Position numbers and translations under genes: made by a program | Shown here: positions 37,744-45,823 of the stretch, one piece after another | Position numbering within the stretch: the stretch's first letter is position 1 | Layout: each line of letters opens with the position of its first letter | The notes under the pieces: model-generated | Told to the model about the DNA's origin: nothing | What the model saw: only the letters and a program-made list of their open reading frames with translations | Databases searched by the model: none | From: CAVTPU01 sp963736695 | GTDB lineage: Bacteria; Actinomycetota; Actinomycetes; Mycobacteriales; Micromonosporaceae | NCBI GenBank assembly: GCA_963736695.1 | Contig: CAVTPU010000001.1 | Coordinates: forward strand, 744,001 to 808,000 | DNA length: 64,000 nucleotides | Direction of reading: 5' to 3'

Positions 37744-38418
37744 GTGACCGCGATGTTCGCCGCAACCGCACCGGCGTCGACCCAACCGTCCGCCGGGCCC
37801 CACGTCGAGTTCCTGGGAACGGTGGACTATCTCGCCGCGTGGGACCGCCAGCGACAGGTGCACGAGACCGTCGTCGTCGGCGGCGCCCCCGACACCGTGC
37901 TGTTGGTGGAGCATCCGGACACCTACACCGCCGGCAAGCGCACCGAACCGTGGGACCGACCGACCGACGGCACACCCGTCATCGACGTCAACCGCGGGGG
38001 CAAAATCACGTGGCACGGTCCGGGGCAACTCGTCGGCTATCCGATCGTGCGACTGCCCGACCCCGTCGACGTCGTCGCCTATGTGCGTCGTGTCGAACAG
38101 ATGCTCATCGACGTCTGCGCCGAACTCGGATTGCCCACCACCCGGGTCGAGGAACGCAGCGGAGTCTGGGTGCTCGCCGACGAACGCGGGCCCGACCGCA
38201 AGGTGGCGGCCCTGGGCATTCGAGTCGAACGCGGCGTCACACTGCACGGATTCTCGATCAACTGCGATTGCGACCTCGCGGGCTTTGACAAGATCGTCCC
38301 TTGTGGGATCCGCGATGCCGGGGTCACCTCGCTCACGGCCGAGCTGGGCCGGCCGATCACCGTCGCAGACGTGCTGCCCGTCGTCGGCCGCCACCTCAGC
38401 ACAATCTGGGACGCCTGA
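37744..38418 (+). CDS. lipB: Octanoyl-ACP:protein N-octanoyltransferase
   Basis: LipB moves octanoate from acyl carrier protein to the lipoyl lysine of E2 or GcvH; LipA then inserts sulfur. The 224-residue protein has NRGGKITWHGPGQLVGYPIV, the catalytic lysine region DRKVAALGIRVERGVTLHGF and the catalytic Cys in FDKIVPCGI. GTG start. It is 55 bases after the epimerase gene. In M. tuberculosis lipA follows at once; here lipA is 12.5 kb away. Confidence 0.95.
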   Translation: MTAMFAATAPASTQPSAGPHVEFLGTVDYLAAWDRQRQVHETVVVGGAPDTVLLVEHPDTYTAGKRTEPWDRPTDGTPVIDVNRGGKITWHGPGQLVGYPIVRLPDPVDVVAYVRRVEQMLIDVCAELGLPTTRVEERSGVWVLADERGPDRKVAALGIRVERGVTLHGFSINCDCDLAGFDKIVPCGIRDAGVTSLTAELGRPITVADVLPVVGRHLSTIWDA

Positions 38419-38531
38419 CCCGTTTCGCTCCCCGTCCTCAGCGGACTCCCCTGCGAACTCCCTGCGGACTCGCCTGTTTGGCGTGGCCACCCGCGAGCAC
38501 AGCCGCCTCGCACCGGTTTTCGGGCTGCGGT

Positions 38532-38557
38532 GTCGATGTGCGAGAACGCACATCGAC
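38532..38557 (+). terminator. Terminator of lipB
   Basis: An 11-bp stem (GTCGATGTGCG/CGCACATCGAC) with an AGAA loop, followed by a T-rich TCGTTTCTT tail on the plus strand, 114 bases after the lipB stop. Confidence 0.75.
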
Positions 38558-38759
38558 TCGTTTCTTCGTGCTTGACAGTCCGAACGCCACCGTATAGCCA
38601 TCGCATCTCAGCGCACCCGATCACGCTCCGTGACGCGTCCTAGGAGGCTAGTGCGCAGGAATGGGGTTGAGGGGACTCGGGAGTTGAGTGAATGACGTAG
38701 GAAAACCTGGGGAACGGAAGGTACGCAACGGGAGTGGCGGCGCTCAGAAGCCGTAAACC

Positions 38760-38817
38760 ACCGTCAACGTGTCACGTTTTACATGCATCAGGCTGTAAAA
38801 CGTGACACGTTGACGGT
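38760..38817. repeat. 24-bp perfect inverted repeat with nested palindrome
   Basis: Arms of 24 bases (A plus CCGTCAACGTGTCACGTTTT and so on) pair perfectly around a 10-base loop TGCATCAGGC. Each arm contains the palindrome AACGTG-T-CACGTT, so alternative cruciforms are possible. The stem is about half A/T, unlike the other terminators here. It could end the aminotransferase transcript, 78 bases after that stop, or be a protein-binding or mobile-element end. No transposase is near. Confidence 0.75.
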
Positions 38818-38895
38818 CCACTGGCACAAACAGGTGTGCTGAGGCGCACTACCGGCGGTCGACAGGCGGACGCGACGATGTCGCATGCCCGCACG

Positions 38896-40248
38896 TCACA
38901 TGAGCAGTCGGGCGAGCGCCTCATCGAAGACCCGCAGATAGCGGTCCACATCGTCCATTGTGGTCGCTGGGCACACGAGCGCCATGTTGTGAAACGGGGT
39001 GAGCAGCACTCCCCTGTTCGCGGCGAAGACGTGCAGGTAGTCGTCGAGGTCGGGGTCGGCGACCGCGTTGGACTCGGTTCCGTTGCGCGGGGCGGGATCG
39101 GCGAAGCGGAACTCGACCCGCGCGCCGAGTTGAGTCACCGACCAGCTCACGGCGTACCGGGAAATGGTGTCACGCAGTCCGTCAGCGAGCCGGGTCGCGA
39201 GTGCGACCATGTGGTCGAAGGCGGCCGCGGTGAGCACCTCGCCGAGGCAGGCGCGGGCGGCGGCCATCGAGACGGGATTGCCGGCGAGCGTGCCGCCGAC
39301 GCCGCCCATGTCGACGAGGTCGAGGTCGGTGCGGCTGAGCACCCGCGCGGCGAGTTCGGCGGAAAGCCCGTAGGCCCCGCAGGGGACGCCGCCGGCGATG
39401 GCCTTGCCGATGGTGATGATGTCGGGGTCGAGGGACCAGAGCGCGGTGGCACCGCCCGGCCCCGCGGAGAAGGTGTGGGTCTCGTCGTTGATGAGCAGGC
39501 TTCCGTACGCGCGAGTGAGCTCACGGACCCCGTCGAGGTAGCCCGGTTCGGGAAGCACGATGCCGATGTTGGTGAGCGCGGGTTCCATGAGCACTGCGGC
39601 GACGTCGCCGTGGGCGAGTTCGCTCGCCAACCGGTCGAGGTCGTTGAACTCGGCGACCCGGCTGGTGGCGAGCACGTCAACGGGCGCACCGACGTTGCCG
39701 GGCCGCGACGTCGGTTGCCCGGCCTCGTCGAGCACGATGAGCGATTCGTCGACGCTGCCGTGATAGCAGTAGCTGTTGAAGAGGATCTTGGAGCGTCCGG
39801 TGATGGCCCGGGCGAGGCGCATCGCCCAGCGGTTGGCGTCGGTGGCGGTGAGCGCGAAACTCCACGCCGGCAGTCCGAACCGGCGGGTCAGCTCCTCCCC
39901 CACCCAGGCCGCGTCCTCGGTGGGCATCATCGCGGTGAAGCCACCGTCCTCGGCCATCCGACGCGTCACGGCCGCCACGACCGGCGTCGGCGAGTGTCCG
40001 GCCATCGCTCCGGTGTCGCCGAGGCACAAGTCGACGTAGTCGTGGCCGTCGACGTCGGTGACCCGCGCGCCGCCGGCGGTGGCGAGATAGAGCGGAAACC
40101 CGCCCGCCCGCTTGTTCATCCAGGTCATCGGGACCCGACCGAAGAGGTGATCGGCGCGCTCATAGGCGGCCCGCGAGCGGGGATTGCGCTGGGCGAACTG
40201 GTCGCGCTCGGCGGTGAGCAGTCGGGCCAGCCGGTCACGGTCGATCAT
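38896..40248 (-). CDS. Class III aminotransferase, glutamate-1-semialdehyde aminomutase-like
   Basis: A 450-residue PLP enzyme. The cofactor lysine lies in DIITIGKAIAGGVPCGAYG, the Asp that holds the pyridine N in SLLINDETHTFSAGPGG, and the substrate end in GHSPTPVV and NSYCYHGSVDES. It belongs to the fold-type I class III group close to HemL, but has aspartate aminotransferase-like features and no heme genes nearby, so it is probably not HemL. GTGG context is unremarkable. It is 33 bases downstream of the first paralogue gene on the same strand. Confidence 0.85.
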   Translation of the reverse strand: MIDRDRLARLLTAERDQFAQRNPRSRAAYERADHLFGRVPMTWMNKRAGGFPLYLATAGGARVTDVDGHDYVDLCLGDTGAMAGHSPTPVVAAVTRRMAEDGGFTAMMPTEDAAWVGEELTRRFGLPAWSFALTATDANRWAMRLARAITGRSKILFNSYCYHGSVDESLIVLDEAGQPTSRPGNVGAPVDVLATSRVAEFNDLDRLASELAHGDVAAVLMEPALTNIGIVLPEPGYLDGVRELTRAYGSLLINDETHTFSAGPGGATALWSLDPDIITIGKAIAGGVPCGAYGLSAELAARVLSRTDLDLVDMGGVGGTLAGNPVSMAAARACLGEVLTAAAFDHMVALATRLADGLRDTISRYAVSWSVTQLGARVEFRFADPAPRNGTESNAVADPDLDDYLHVFAANRGVLLTPFHNMALVCPATTMDDVDRYLRVFDEALARLLM

Positions 40249-40281
40249 GTGGTCAGTCTAAGCCGAGGATGGTGCTAGTGC

Positions 40282-40755
40282 TCATGGTGTGGTGACCACG
40301 TTGTCGTGCACCTCGAGCCGCCAGGTGTCGTCGGGTTCGTCGCCTTGGGCGTGGATCACCCCGTTGACGGTGTGGTCGAAGGTGAATGATCGCAGCCGAG
40401 GATCGACGGGGGAACCGTTGGCGTGTGCGCCTGGTCGGAGGAAGTGGTCGATCAGGTAGACCATCCATTCGGCGCTGTTGTAGAACTTCTCCCCTCCGTC
40501 CCATTCGATGGCGCCGCCGTCGTCGGCGGGCCTCCACTGGCACCACAAGCTCGGTTGGCTCGGATCGGGCTCGTTGTATTCGATGATGTCGCTGTCGTAC
40601 CCTTGGCCGCCGCATCCGGTCCCTTCCACGAAGTAGGGCCCTTTAGTGCGGTTCATCCGGCGGCTCTGTGCGAACTGCTGCAGATAGGAGGTCTCCGCGG
40701 GGTTGAGCGGTGGAGTCACGCTGACTCGTCCGGTGAATGATGTGTAGTAACCCAT
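40282..40755 (-). CDS. Hypothetical protein, paralogue A of the pair flanking the DUF6620-like gene
   Basis: A 157-residue soluble protein. It shares with the gene at 42206-42724 the start GYxTxFTGRVxVTPPLN, then QFAQSRRMNRTKGPY, DIIE-N-P-SQP-LWCQW, EKFYNS-EWM-YLIDHFLRP, FTFDH and WRL. By eye more than half the residues match, so they are recent paralogues. The G-Y-T-x-F-T-G-x-PPL layout with a W-C-Q-W centre is similar to small families found in phages and actinobacteria (DUF6205-like), without known function. Confidence 0.7.
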   Translation of the reverse strand: MGYYTSFTGRVSVTPPLNPAETSYLQQFAQSRRMNRTKGPYFVEGTGCGGQGYDSDIIEYNEPDPSQPSLWCQWRPADDGGAIEWDGGEKFYNSAEWMVYLIDHFLRPGAHANGSPVDPRLRSFTFDHTVNGVIHAQGDEPDDTWRLEVHDNVVTTP

Positions 40756-40988
40756 CGAGCGAGCATGCCAGATGACGCAAACCGCATGACTTCACCGCGT
40801 CCCCCGATGAGGACTTGGATAGTTCGGCGCTGCTGCGGGCTGAGGCTACCCGACCGTCACGGACTGTCAGCGATTGCGCACGCACGGGTTCCCGCGCGGA
40901 CAATGTCTGGCCGGCCAGCTAATCTCCCGTGGTCAATGACGAGCCCGACCTCGGGCCGTGTGATCCGTCGATGAGCGAGGAGTGAACC

Positions 40989-42125
40989 GTGGCGTTGTTT
41001 GGTTCTTTCAAAGAGAAGGCCGAGAAGGCGATGCAACAGGCCCAACAGGCCTTCCAACAGCAGACGCCGGCCAGTCAGCAACAGGCACCATATTCGGAGC
41101 CCACGGTCGAGGCCGATGACGATGACGATGACGACTACCAGCGTGACTACAACCTCGAGGCGCAGGACGACACCGCGAGTTTCGACATCGGCAACGACAT
41201 CGAGGCTTGGTGGGTGGCGCTTTTCCAGATCGAGGAGGTCTGGGAAGAGCCGCACCGCCGAATGGAGATCCTGCATTCGTTTCAGATTCGCGACGAACAA
41301 CACTTCTATCAGGTGCAGGCGACCGTCGACCGGTTTATCAACGGCGTCCGGCTCGACAACGCGATCGCGACCGACCACGATGCCTATCGCGCCATCGTCG
41401 AGGATCTCGACATTCGCCACGAGAACGAGGTCGCGTGCCTGCGCGCCACCGCCCATCGATATGCGCCCGCACCCGCTCAGCGGCAACGCTTCGGCCATGA
41501 CCTCGGTGACATCAGCCAACTGCAGGCCAACGCGCTCATGGCTTTTCAGCGACAGAAGGCCCAGGCCCGGGTCACCGGCGAGCTCGCTGGCGAATTGACG
41601 CCAGTCGAGGGCATCACGATCGAGCAGTGGGCGCACGCGCAGGCCCGGGCGGCGGCCGGACACGACTTGGCCGGCATCATCGGGCCACTCGGGATCGACC
41701 AGCCGACGTGGGACCGGGTCAGCGCCGAGTGGATCGCCCGGATCAGCCGCGACACAACCGCGACCCTCGCCACCGTTTATGGCCACGCTTTCAGCCAGTC
41801 AGGTCAGGGACAGTTCGCCGACGCCGCAGCCGCGGGCATCGAGGGGCAGACGAACGTCGACGCGACCGTTTCGCAGCAGCCGCCGATCCCGCTGGAGCGG
41901 TGGGTGGAGATCGGCGAGGCGATGAGCGCCTATGACGCCCAGGGTGGCGACCCCGCCCAGTTGCTTGCCAGCTATGGCCTCGACGCCCTCGCCTGGAGCA
42001 ACGCGAGCGCGTGGTGGTCGACGCACTTCTCGCAGAACGCGATGAAGAACAGTGGGGCTCTGTTCAAACGCCATGACGAGCTCAGCCGGTTTTATCGTGC
42101 TCACTTCACCGGTTCGGCGGAGTAG
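40989..42125 (+). CDS. DUF6620-like protein
   Basis: A 378-residue soluble protein. Residues 1-40 are a basic, Gln-rich helix (FKEKAEKAMQQAQQAFQQQ), followed by a run of acidic residues (EADDDDDDDYQRDYN). The rest is helical and, from memory, fits DUF6620: GITIEQWAHAQARAAAGHD, LGIDQPTWDRVSAEWIARI, then YGHAFSQSGQGQFADAA, PLERWVEIGEAMSAYDAQGG and WWSTHFSQNAMKNSGALF. GAGGAG precedes the GTG start. No enzyme motif. Flanked on both sides by the two paralogues in the opposite orientation. Confidence 0.65.
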   Translation: MALFGSFKEKAEKAMQQAQQAFQQQTPASQQQAPYSEPTVEADDDDDDDYQRDYNLEAQDDTASFDIGNDIEAWWVALFQIEEVWEEPHRRMEILHSFQIRDEQHFYQVQATVDRFINGVRLDNAIATDHDAYRAIVEDLDIRHENEVACLRATAHRYAPAPAQRQRFGHDLGDISQLQANALMAFQRQKAQARVTGELAGELTPVEGITIEQWAHAQARAAAGHDLAGIIGPLGIDQPTWDRVSAEWIARISRDTTATLATVYGHAFSQSGQGQFADAAAAGIEGQTNVDATVSQQPPIPLERWVEIGEAMSAYDAQGGDPAQLLASYGLDALAWSNASAWWSTHFSQNAMKNSGALFKRHDELSRFYRAHFTGSAE

Positions 42126-42171
42126 CCTGCCGAACCCGTCTCAATCCACACTGGCCACGCCACCTATCGAG

Positions 42172-42205
42172 TCTCCGTCTCCTCCCACGTCGGAGGAGAC
42201 GGAGA
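42172..42205. terminator. Terminator between the DUF6620-like gene and paralogue B
   Basis: A perfect 14-bp stem (TCTCCGTCTCCTCC/GGAGGAGACGGAGA) and 6-base loop lies exactly between the convergent stops. Confidence 0.85.
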
Positions 42206-42724
42206 TCACCAGGCGTGGCTGATGTGGCCGAGGTTTGTCTCTGTCTGACAGTCACACCCGACAGTCACCTCGTTGTCTCGAACAACGAGCCGCCACACAT
42301 CACTGTCGAACTCGCCCCGCGCGTCGATCTCGCCGTTAGCGACGTGGTCGAACGTGAAGTCCGCGAACTGCGGATCGCCGCTCGTGGCGGCGATCGCGTC
42401 GGGGCGCAGAAAATGGTCGATCAGATAACGCATCCACTCCGGGGAGTTATAGAACTTTTCATTGTGGTCCCACCCGATGGCAGTCCCGTCTTCGGCGGGC
42501 ACCCATTGGCACCACAAACCCGGCTGCGACGAATCAGGCTTGTTACGCTCGATGATGTCAGGATCATGGGCCTGCCCCAACATGCCACCACCATCGACGT
42601 AGTAGGGACCCTTGGTGCGGTTCATCCGGCGACTCTGCGCGAACTGGCGCAGATAGGAGATCTCCGCCTGGTTGAGTGGCGGAGTCACGGTGACTCGTCC
42701 TGTGAACTCGGTGGTGTAACCCAT
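42206..42724 (-). CDS. Hypothetical protein, paralogue B of the pair
   Basis: A 172-residue soluble protein, clearly related to paralogue A over its whole length, with an extra C-terminal tail (EVTVGCDCQTETNLGHISHAW) that has a CDC motif. ATG 42724 aligns with the paralogue A start and has GAAGGA upstream. The pair brackets one gene, A pointing away from it and B towards it. It could be a duplicated accessory or protective protein, but that is a guess. Confidence 0.7.
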   Translation of the reverse strand: MGYTTEFTGRVTVTPPLNQAEISYLRQFAQSRRMNRTKGPYYVDGGGMLGQAHDPDIIERNKPDSSQPGLWCQWVPAEDGTAIGWDHNEKFYNSPEWMRYLIDHFLRPDAIAATSGDPQFADFTFDHVANGEIDARGEFDSDVWRLVVRDNEVTVGCDCQTETNLGHISHAW

Positions 42725-42844
42725 CGCTATCCTTCTCGACCATCTGATAGACGTGCGGCAGTGGCGTGTTTCCCCCACGGAGCGCCATTCTGACCCGTGC
42801 GGGGCCACTCTGACCGGACGATAGCCAGGGGGGCTGACACACCG

Positions 42845-42960
42845 GCCGGCTCACCCTGCGCGGTCAGCGCCGAGTCAGGCCACAGTGGACGATTGGGTCA
42901 GGTATGGACCGGCAGTTTCGCCATCGCATAGCCGACCACGAGGAGGAGTTGCCTTTTGTC
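42845..42960 (-). pseudogene. Decayed fragment of an aspS-like gene
   Basis: This stretch resembles two pieces of the aspS gene further on. Plus-strand 42849-42876 (GCCGGCTCACCCTGCGCGG...) matches 48138-48165 at most positions, and 42880-42945 (CCACAGTGGACG, then GTTTCGCCATCG, then ATAGCCGACCACGA) matches 48246-48315. About 80 bases between them are missing. The orientation is the same as in aspS. No frame remains. It is a remnant of a second or former copy. Confidence 0.7.
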
Positions 42961-43038
42961 ACACATTCGTCATGGTTCTGGGCACTCGCCGCCATATCCA
43001 CGCAGGACGATCTGCTGAGAGCATCGAGAGGAGGCGCG

Positions 43039-43149
43039 ATGACGAACGCTGGAGCCCTATCGCACGCATCACGGAGAGCCGTGCTCCCGGCGGATATCGA
43101 TCCGTCATGGCCCGACGATGAGCGGACATCACGGCTGGATCGCTCATGA
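43039..43149 (+). CDS. 36-residue leader ORF coupled to otsA
   Basis: ATG with AGGAGG five bases upstream encodes 36 residues (TNAGALSHASRRAVLPADID and a polar end) and stops in an ATGA overlap with the otsA start. otsA itself lacks a good ribosome binding site, so it may rely on coupling. The peptide is not in a family I know. It could instead be the true beginning of an older gene. Confidence 0.5.
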   Translation: MTNAGALSHASRRAVLPADIDPSWPDDERTSRLDRS

Positions 43150-44579
43150 CATATCCCTTTCTTGTTCTCGCCAATCGACTGCCGGTCGACGCGGTGCGGG
43201 AGGGCGGCGAGCACCCGCGATGGCGCCGCTCACCTGGCGGCTTGGTCACAGCGGTTCTGCCGATTATGCGACAGCGGGGCGGTGCCTGGATCGGATGGCA
43301 CGGGCAGCGCGGAACGACCCCCGACCCCTTTGACTTTGATGACATCGCGTTGCACCCGGTCGCGCTGAACCAACGAGAAGTGGACCACTACTACGAGGGT
43401 TATTCGAACACCACCATCTGGCCGCTTTATCACGATGCCGTGGAACGACCGGCGTTTCATCGAAGCTGGGTGCACACCTACCGAGATGTCAATCACCGGT
43501 TCGCGGTGAAAGCCGCGGCTCTCGCTGGGCGCGGCGCGACGGTGTGGATCCACGACTATCACCTGCAACTCGTTCCGGCGATGCTTCGGGATCTTCGGCC
43601 CGATCTGCGAATCGGCTTCTTCCTGCACATACCTTTTCCGCCCATCGAGCTGTTCAGCCAGCTGCCGACCCGCACGGAGATCCTTCGCGGACTGCTCGGC
43701 GCCGATCTGGTCGGTTTTCAGCAAACGATGGCCGCGACGAACTTCATCCGCTTGGCGGAGCATCTTCTCAACGTCGAATATGCCGACAATTCGCTTCATT
43801 TCCGCGACCGGCGAGTCGTGGCAGGCGCCTTTCCCATCTCCATAGACGTCGACGAAGTCGATGCCATCGCCCGCGCACCCGATGTGGTGATGCGGGCTCG
43901 CCAGATTCGCGACGAGCTGGGCGATCCCGAGACCGTCATTCTCGGCGTCGACCGCCTTGACTACACGAAGGGGATCGAGAACCGCCTCACCGCGTTTGGT
44001 GAACTCCTCGCCGAGAAGCGGCTCGACCCGAAGCGGACCGTGATGCTTCAAGTGGCTGTGCCCAGTCGCCAGCGCGTCGCTCAATACCAGGCCCTTCGCG
44101 CGCGAGTCGAACGTAGCGTCGGCAGGATCAACGGCGAATACGCGACGGTTGGTCGACCGGTGGTGCACTACCTTCATCGGTCACTGGACAGACGCGAACT
44201 CATCGCGTTCTATCTCGCCGCGGACGTGATGGCGGTCACGCCGCTACGTGATGGAATGAATCTTGTCGCGAAGGAGTATGTCGCAACCCGCAACGATCTG
44301 CGGGGTGCGCTCGTGCTCAGTGAGTTCGCCGGAGCCGCTGACGAGCTTGACGATGCCTATCTCGTGAATCCCCACGACATCGAGGCCCTGAAAGCGTGTC
44401 TTGTGACGGCGACCCACGCGGGACCAGATGAACGCCGTCGTCGACTCATCGCGATGCGGAAACATATAACGACACACGACGTCAACTTTTGGGCGGACAG
44501 TTTCCTCTCCGAGCTCACCACAGCCGAGGCGACCACAGGTCGTCACGGTGACGAGGGAAATTCAACCCGCCAGCGGTAG
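43146..44579 (+). CDS. otsA: Trehalose-6-phosphate synthase
   Basis: A 477-residue GT20 glycosyltransferase that joins glucose from UDP- or ADP-glucose to glucose-6-phosphate. Motifs: VLANRLPVDAVREGG, the GGLVTAVLP loop, VWIHDYHLQLVPAMLR, GFFLHIPFPPIELF, GVDRLDYTKGIENRL and the C-terminal PLRDGMNLVAKEYVA. otsB, the phosphatase, is not adjacent. Trehalose is a stress solute and cell-wall precursor in actinobacteria. Codon use shows no obvious break, but the gene sits in the accessory block next to the aspS remnant. Confidence 0.95.
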   Translation: MTYPFLVLANRLPVDAVREGGEHPRWRRSPGGLVTAVLPIMRQRGGAWIGWHGQRGTTPDPFDFDDIALHPVALNQREVDHYYEGYSNTTIWPLYHDAVERPAFHRSWVHTYRDVNHRFAVKAAALAGRGATVWIHDYHLQLVPAMLRDLRPDLRIGFFLHIPFPPIELFSQLPTRTEILRGLLGADLVGFQQTMAATNFIRLAEHLLNVEYADNSLHFRDRRVVAGAFPISIDVDEVDAIARAPDVVMRARQIRDELGDPETVILGVDRLDYTKGIENRLTAFGELLAEKRLDPKRTVMLQVAVPSRQRVAQYQALRARVERSVGRINGEYATVGRPVVHYLHRSLDRRELIAFYLAADVMAVTPLRDGMNLVAKEYVATRNDLRGALVLSEFAGAADELDDAYLVNPHDIEALKACLVTATHAGPDERRRRLIAMRKHITTHDVNFWADSFLSELTTAEATTGRHGDEGNSTRQR

Positions 44580-44784
44580 GATGCGGTCATGTCGACGGAC
44601 GGGAGCCAACGGGACTCATCCGCGCTTCACGCGCCACGGGGAGGCCGCGGCAGACGGTGATCGAGGTTGTTTCCCGAGGCCCGAGCCCCGACGACTACGT
44701 CGTTCGTGCCACACGGGCCGGCTGACTATCAAAGCATCGGCCGGCGGTTGCCGTTCATCAGGTTCTCGCGCCCCTGAACCATTC

Positions 44785-45108
44785 CTATCCAATCTCCTGT
44801 TCCGGAGTGATATGTAGGACGCGGTCCACTCGCGACAGACGGAGGATGCCGCGCAGCCGTGGCGACGGTGATCTGAGCGTCAGTCGCCCGCCGATCTGCC
44901 ACGCCTCGCGGTGAATCTGCACGAGAACCTGGACTGCCGTGGCATCGACGAATGGGCACTCGGCGAGGTCGACCACAAGGTGAGCTGGCCTCATGGCCAG
45001 TGCTTCGTCGAGACGTGACTTCAGTCTCTCCACCGCCGTCGAATCGAGCGGTTCGGCCACGAATACTTCAACCAGTTGCGTCGTCGCTGACGATGACGAT
45101 GACTGCAT
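44785..45108 (-). CDS. STAS-domain anti-sigma factor antagonist
   Basis: A 107-residue single STAS domain: FVAEPLDSTAVERLKSRLDE, then VVDLAECPFVDATAVQVLV, where the conserved phosphorylated Ser of SpoIIAA/RsbV is in the place of D-A-T. The normal D-S-[ST] reads VDATAV, so the acceptor could be the Thr. Start ATG with GGAGGG upstream. No RsbW-type kinase is encoded nearby, so the partner is elsewhere. Confidence 0.82.
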   Translation of the reverse strand: MQSSSSSATTQLVEVFVAEPLDSTAVERLKSRLDEALAMRPAHLVVDLAECPFVDATAVQVLVQIHREAWQIGGRLTLRSPSPRLRGILRLSRVDRVLHITPEQEIG

Positions 45109-45220
45109 GCTCACCCTCCCAGCCTTGATGAGAAACGATCGTCGGGCTGACACGTGGCGACAACCACGCGGGACTATGACAGAACCGTGACGATCCTGGT
45201 GTCATCGGTCGGCGGGATGT

Positions 45221-45823
45221 TCAGTTCTGCCCGAAAGCGGGCATCGGCTGGGTCGGCAGAAGATCCCCATAATCGTTCTGGGTCAACGGAGCTTGGGAGA
45301 GCTGTCCGTCGGCGCGCGGCACACCGACCGGATGCTGGGCATGCGTGAACACCACACCGGTCACGTCGGCGTGCTCGCTGAGCGTGCAGACCACTTGGGC
45401 GAAGGCGAGAACCTCATCGGTTCGGCCGGCGCCCTCCGTGGGGCCCGACACCAGCTCAACAACCGCGAGTCCGGCGATGACCTCGACACCCGCCACCAGA
45501 CTGGTGCCGGACAACGCGCTGGTCACGCCATCGTCACTCTCCTGCGGACTGGGACCAATGGCGAGGTCGGCCACAAGCTGACTCACGGTCGGCGACTGCC
45601 TCACTTGGCGGATAACCACGACAAGCCTTCCCTCGTGAACAAAGAAGAGCCTCTCCCGGAACGGGCCGCCAGGCGCAGGAGCAGTGGCTGCCGAGGGCGT
45701 AATCGGTGCGAATGGCCCGCGCGGTGGAGAGACTGATCGAGGTTCGCTCTCTGGCTGCAGACCGCAGCCGGTCAGACAGCAGAGGCAGATGACCGCCAAC
45801 ATCGCGCCTGTTCGGGTTTTCAT
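45221..45823 (-). CDS. GerMN-domain lipoprotein
   Basis: A 200-residue lipoprotein with lipobox CLTGCG after a short signal peptide, a Pro/Ser-rich linker and a GerMN-like domain (FFVHEGRLVVVIRQV, then TVSQLVADLAIGPSPQES, VAGVEVIAGLAVVELVSG, VVCTLSEHADVTGVVF). Its ATG overlaps the kinase stop (ATGA). The order regulator-kinase-lipoprotein copies MtrA-MtrB-LpqB, whose lipoprotein also has a GerMN domain and modulates the kinase. This one is less than half the size of LpqB. Confidence 0.85.
   Translation of the reverse strand: MKTRTGAMLAVICLCCLTGCGLQPESEPRSVSPPRGPFAPITPSAATAPAPGGPFRERLFFVHEGRLVVVIRQVRQSPTVSQLVADLAIGPSPQESDDGVTSALSGTSLVAGVEVIAGLAVVELVSGPTEGAGRTDEVLAFAQVVCTLSEHADVTGVVFTHAQHPVGVPRADGQLSQAPLTQNDYGDLLPTQPMPAFGQN

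Larger units (their letters stand above)
38419..38895. other. 477-base intergenic region at the accessory-block edge
   Basis: Between convergent lipB and the aminotransferase. It holds two strong hairpins, listed separately. The stretch 38640-38760 is lower in GC than its surroundings and has no gene of support. Confidence 0.6.

Noticed and set aside
38836..40278. 480-codon plus-strand open frame
   Set aside because: Antisense shadow of the aminotransferase gene, typical of high-GC DNA; no family features in its product.
42904..43149. 81-codon open frame ending at otsA
   Set aside because: Its first half is the antisense of the aspS relic and has no ribosome binding site; only the internal ATG at 43039 has one, so I kept just the 36-codon part.
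44548..44817. 89-codon open frame after otsA
   Set aside because: No ribosome binding site, Arg-rich random-like composition and overlap with otsA and the STAS gene end. I see no gene in 44580-44784.
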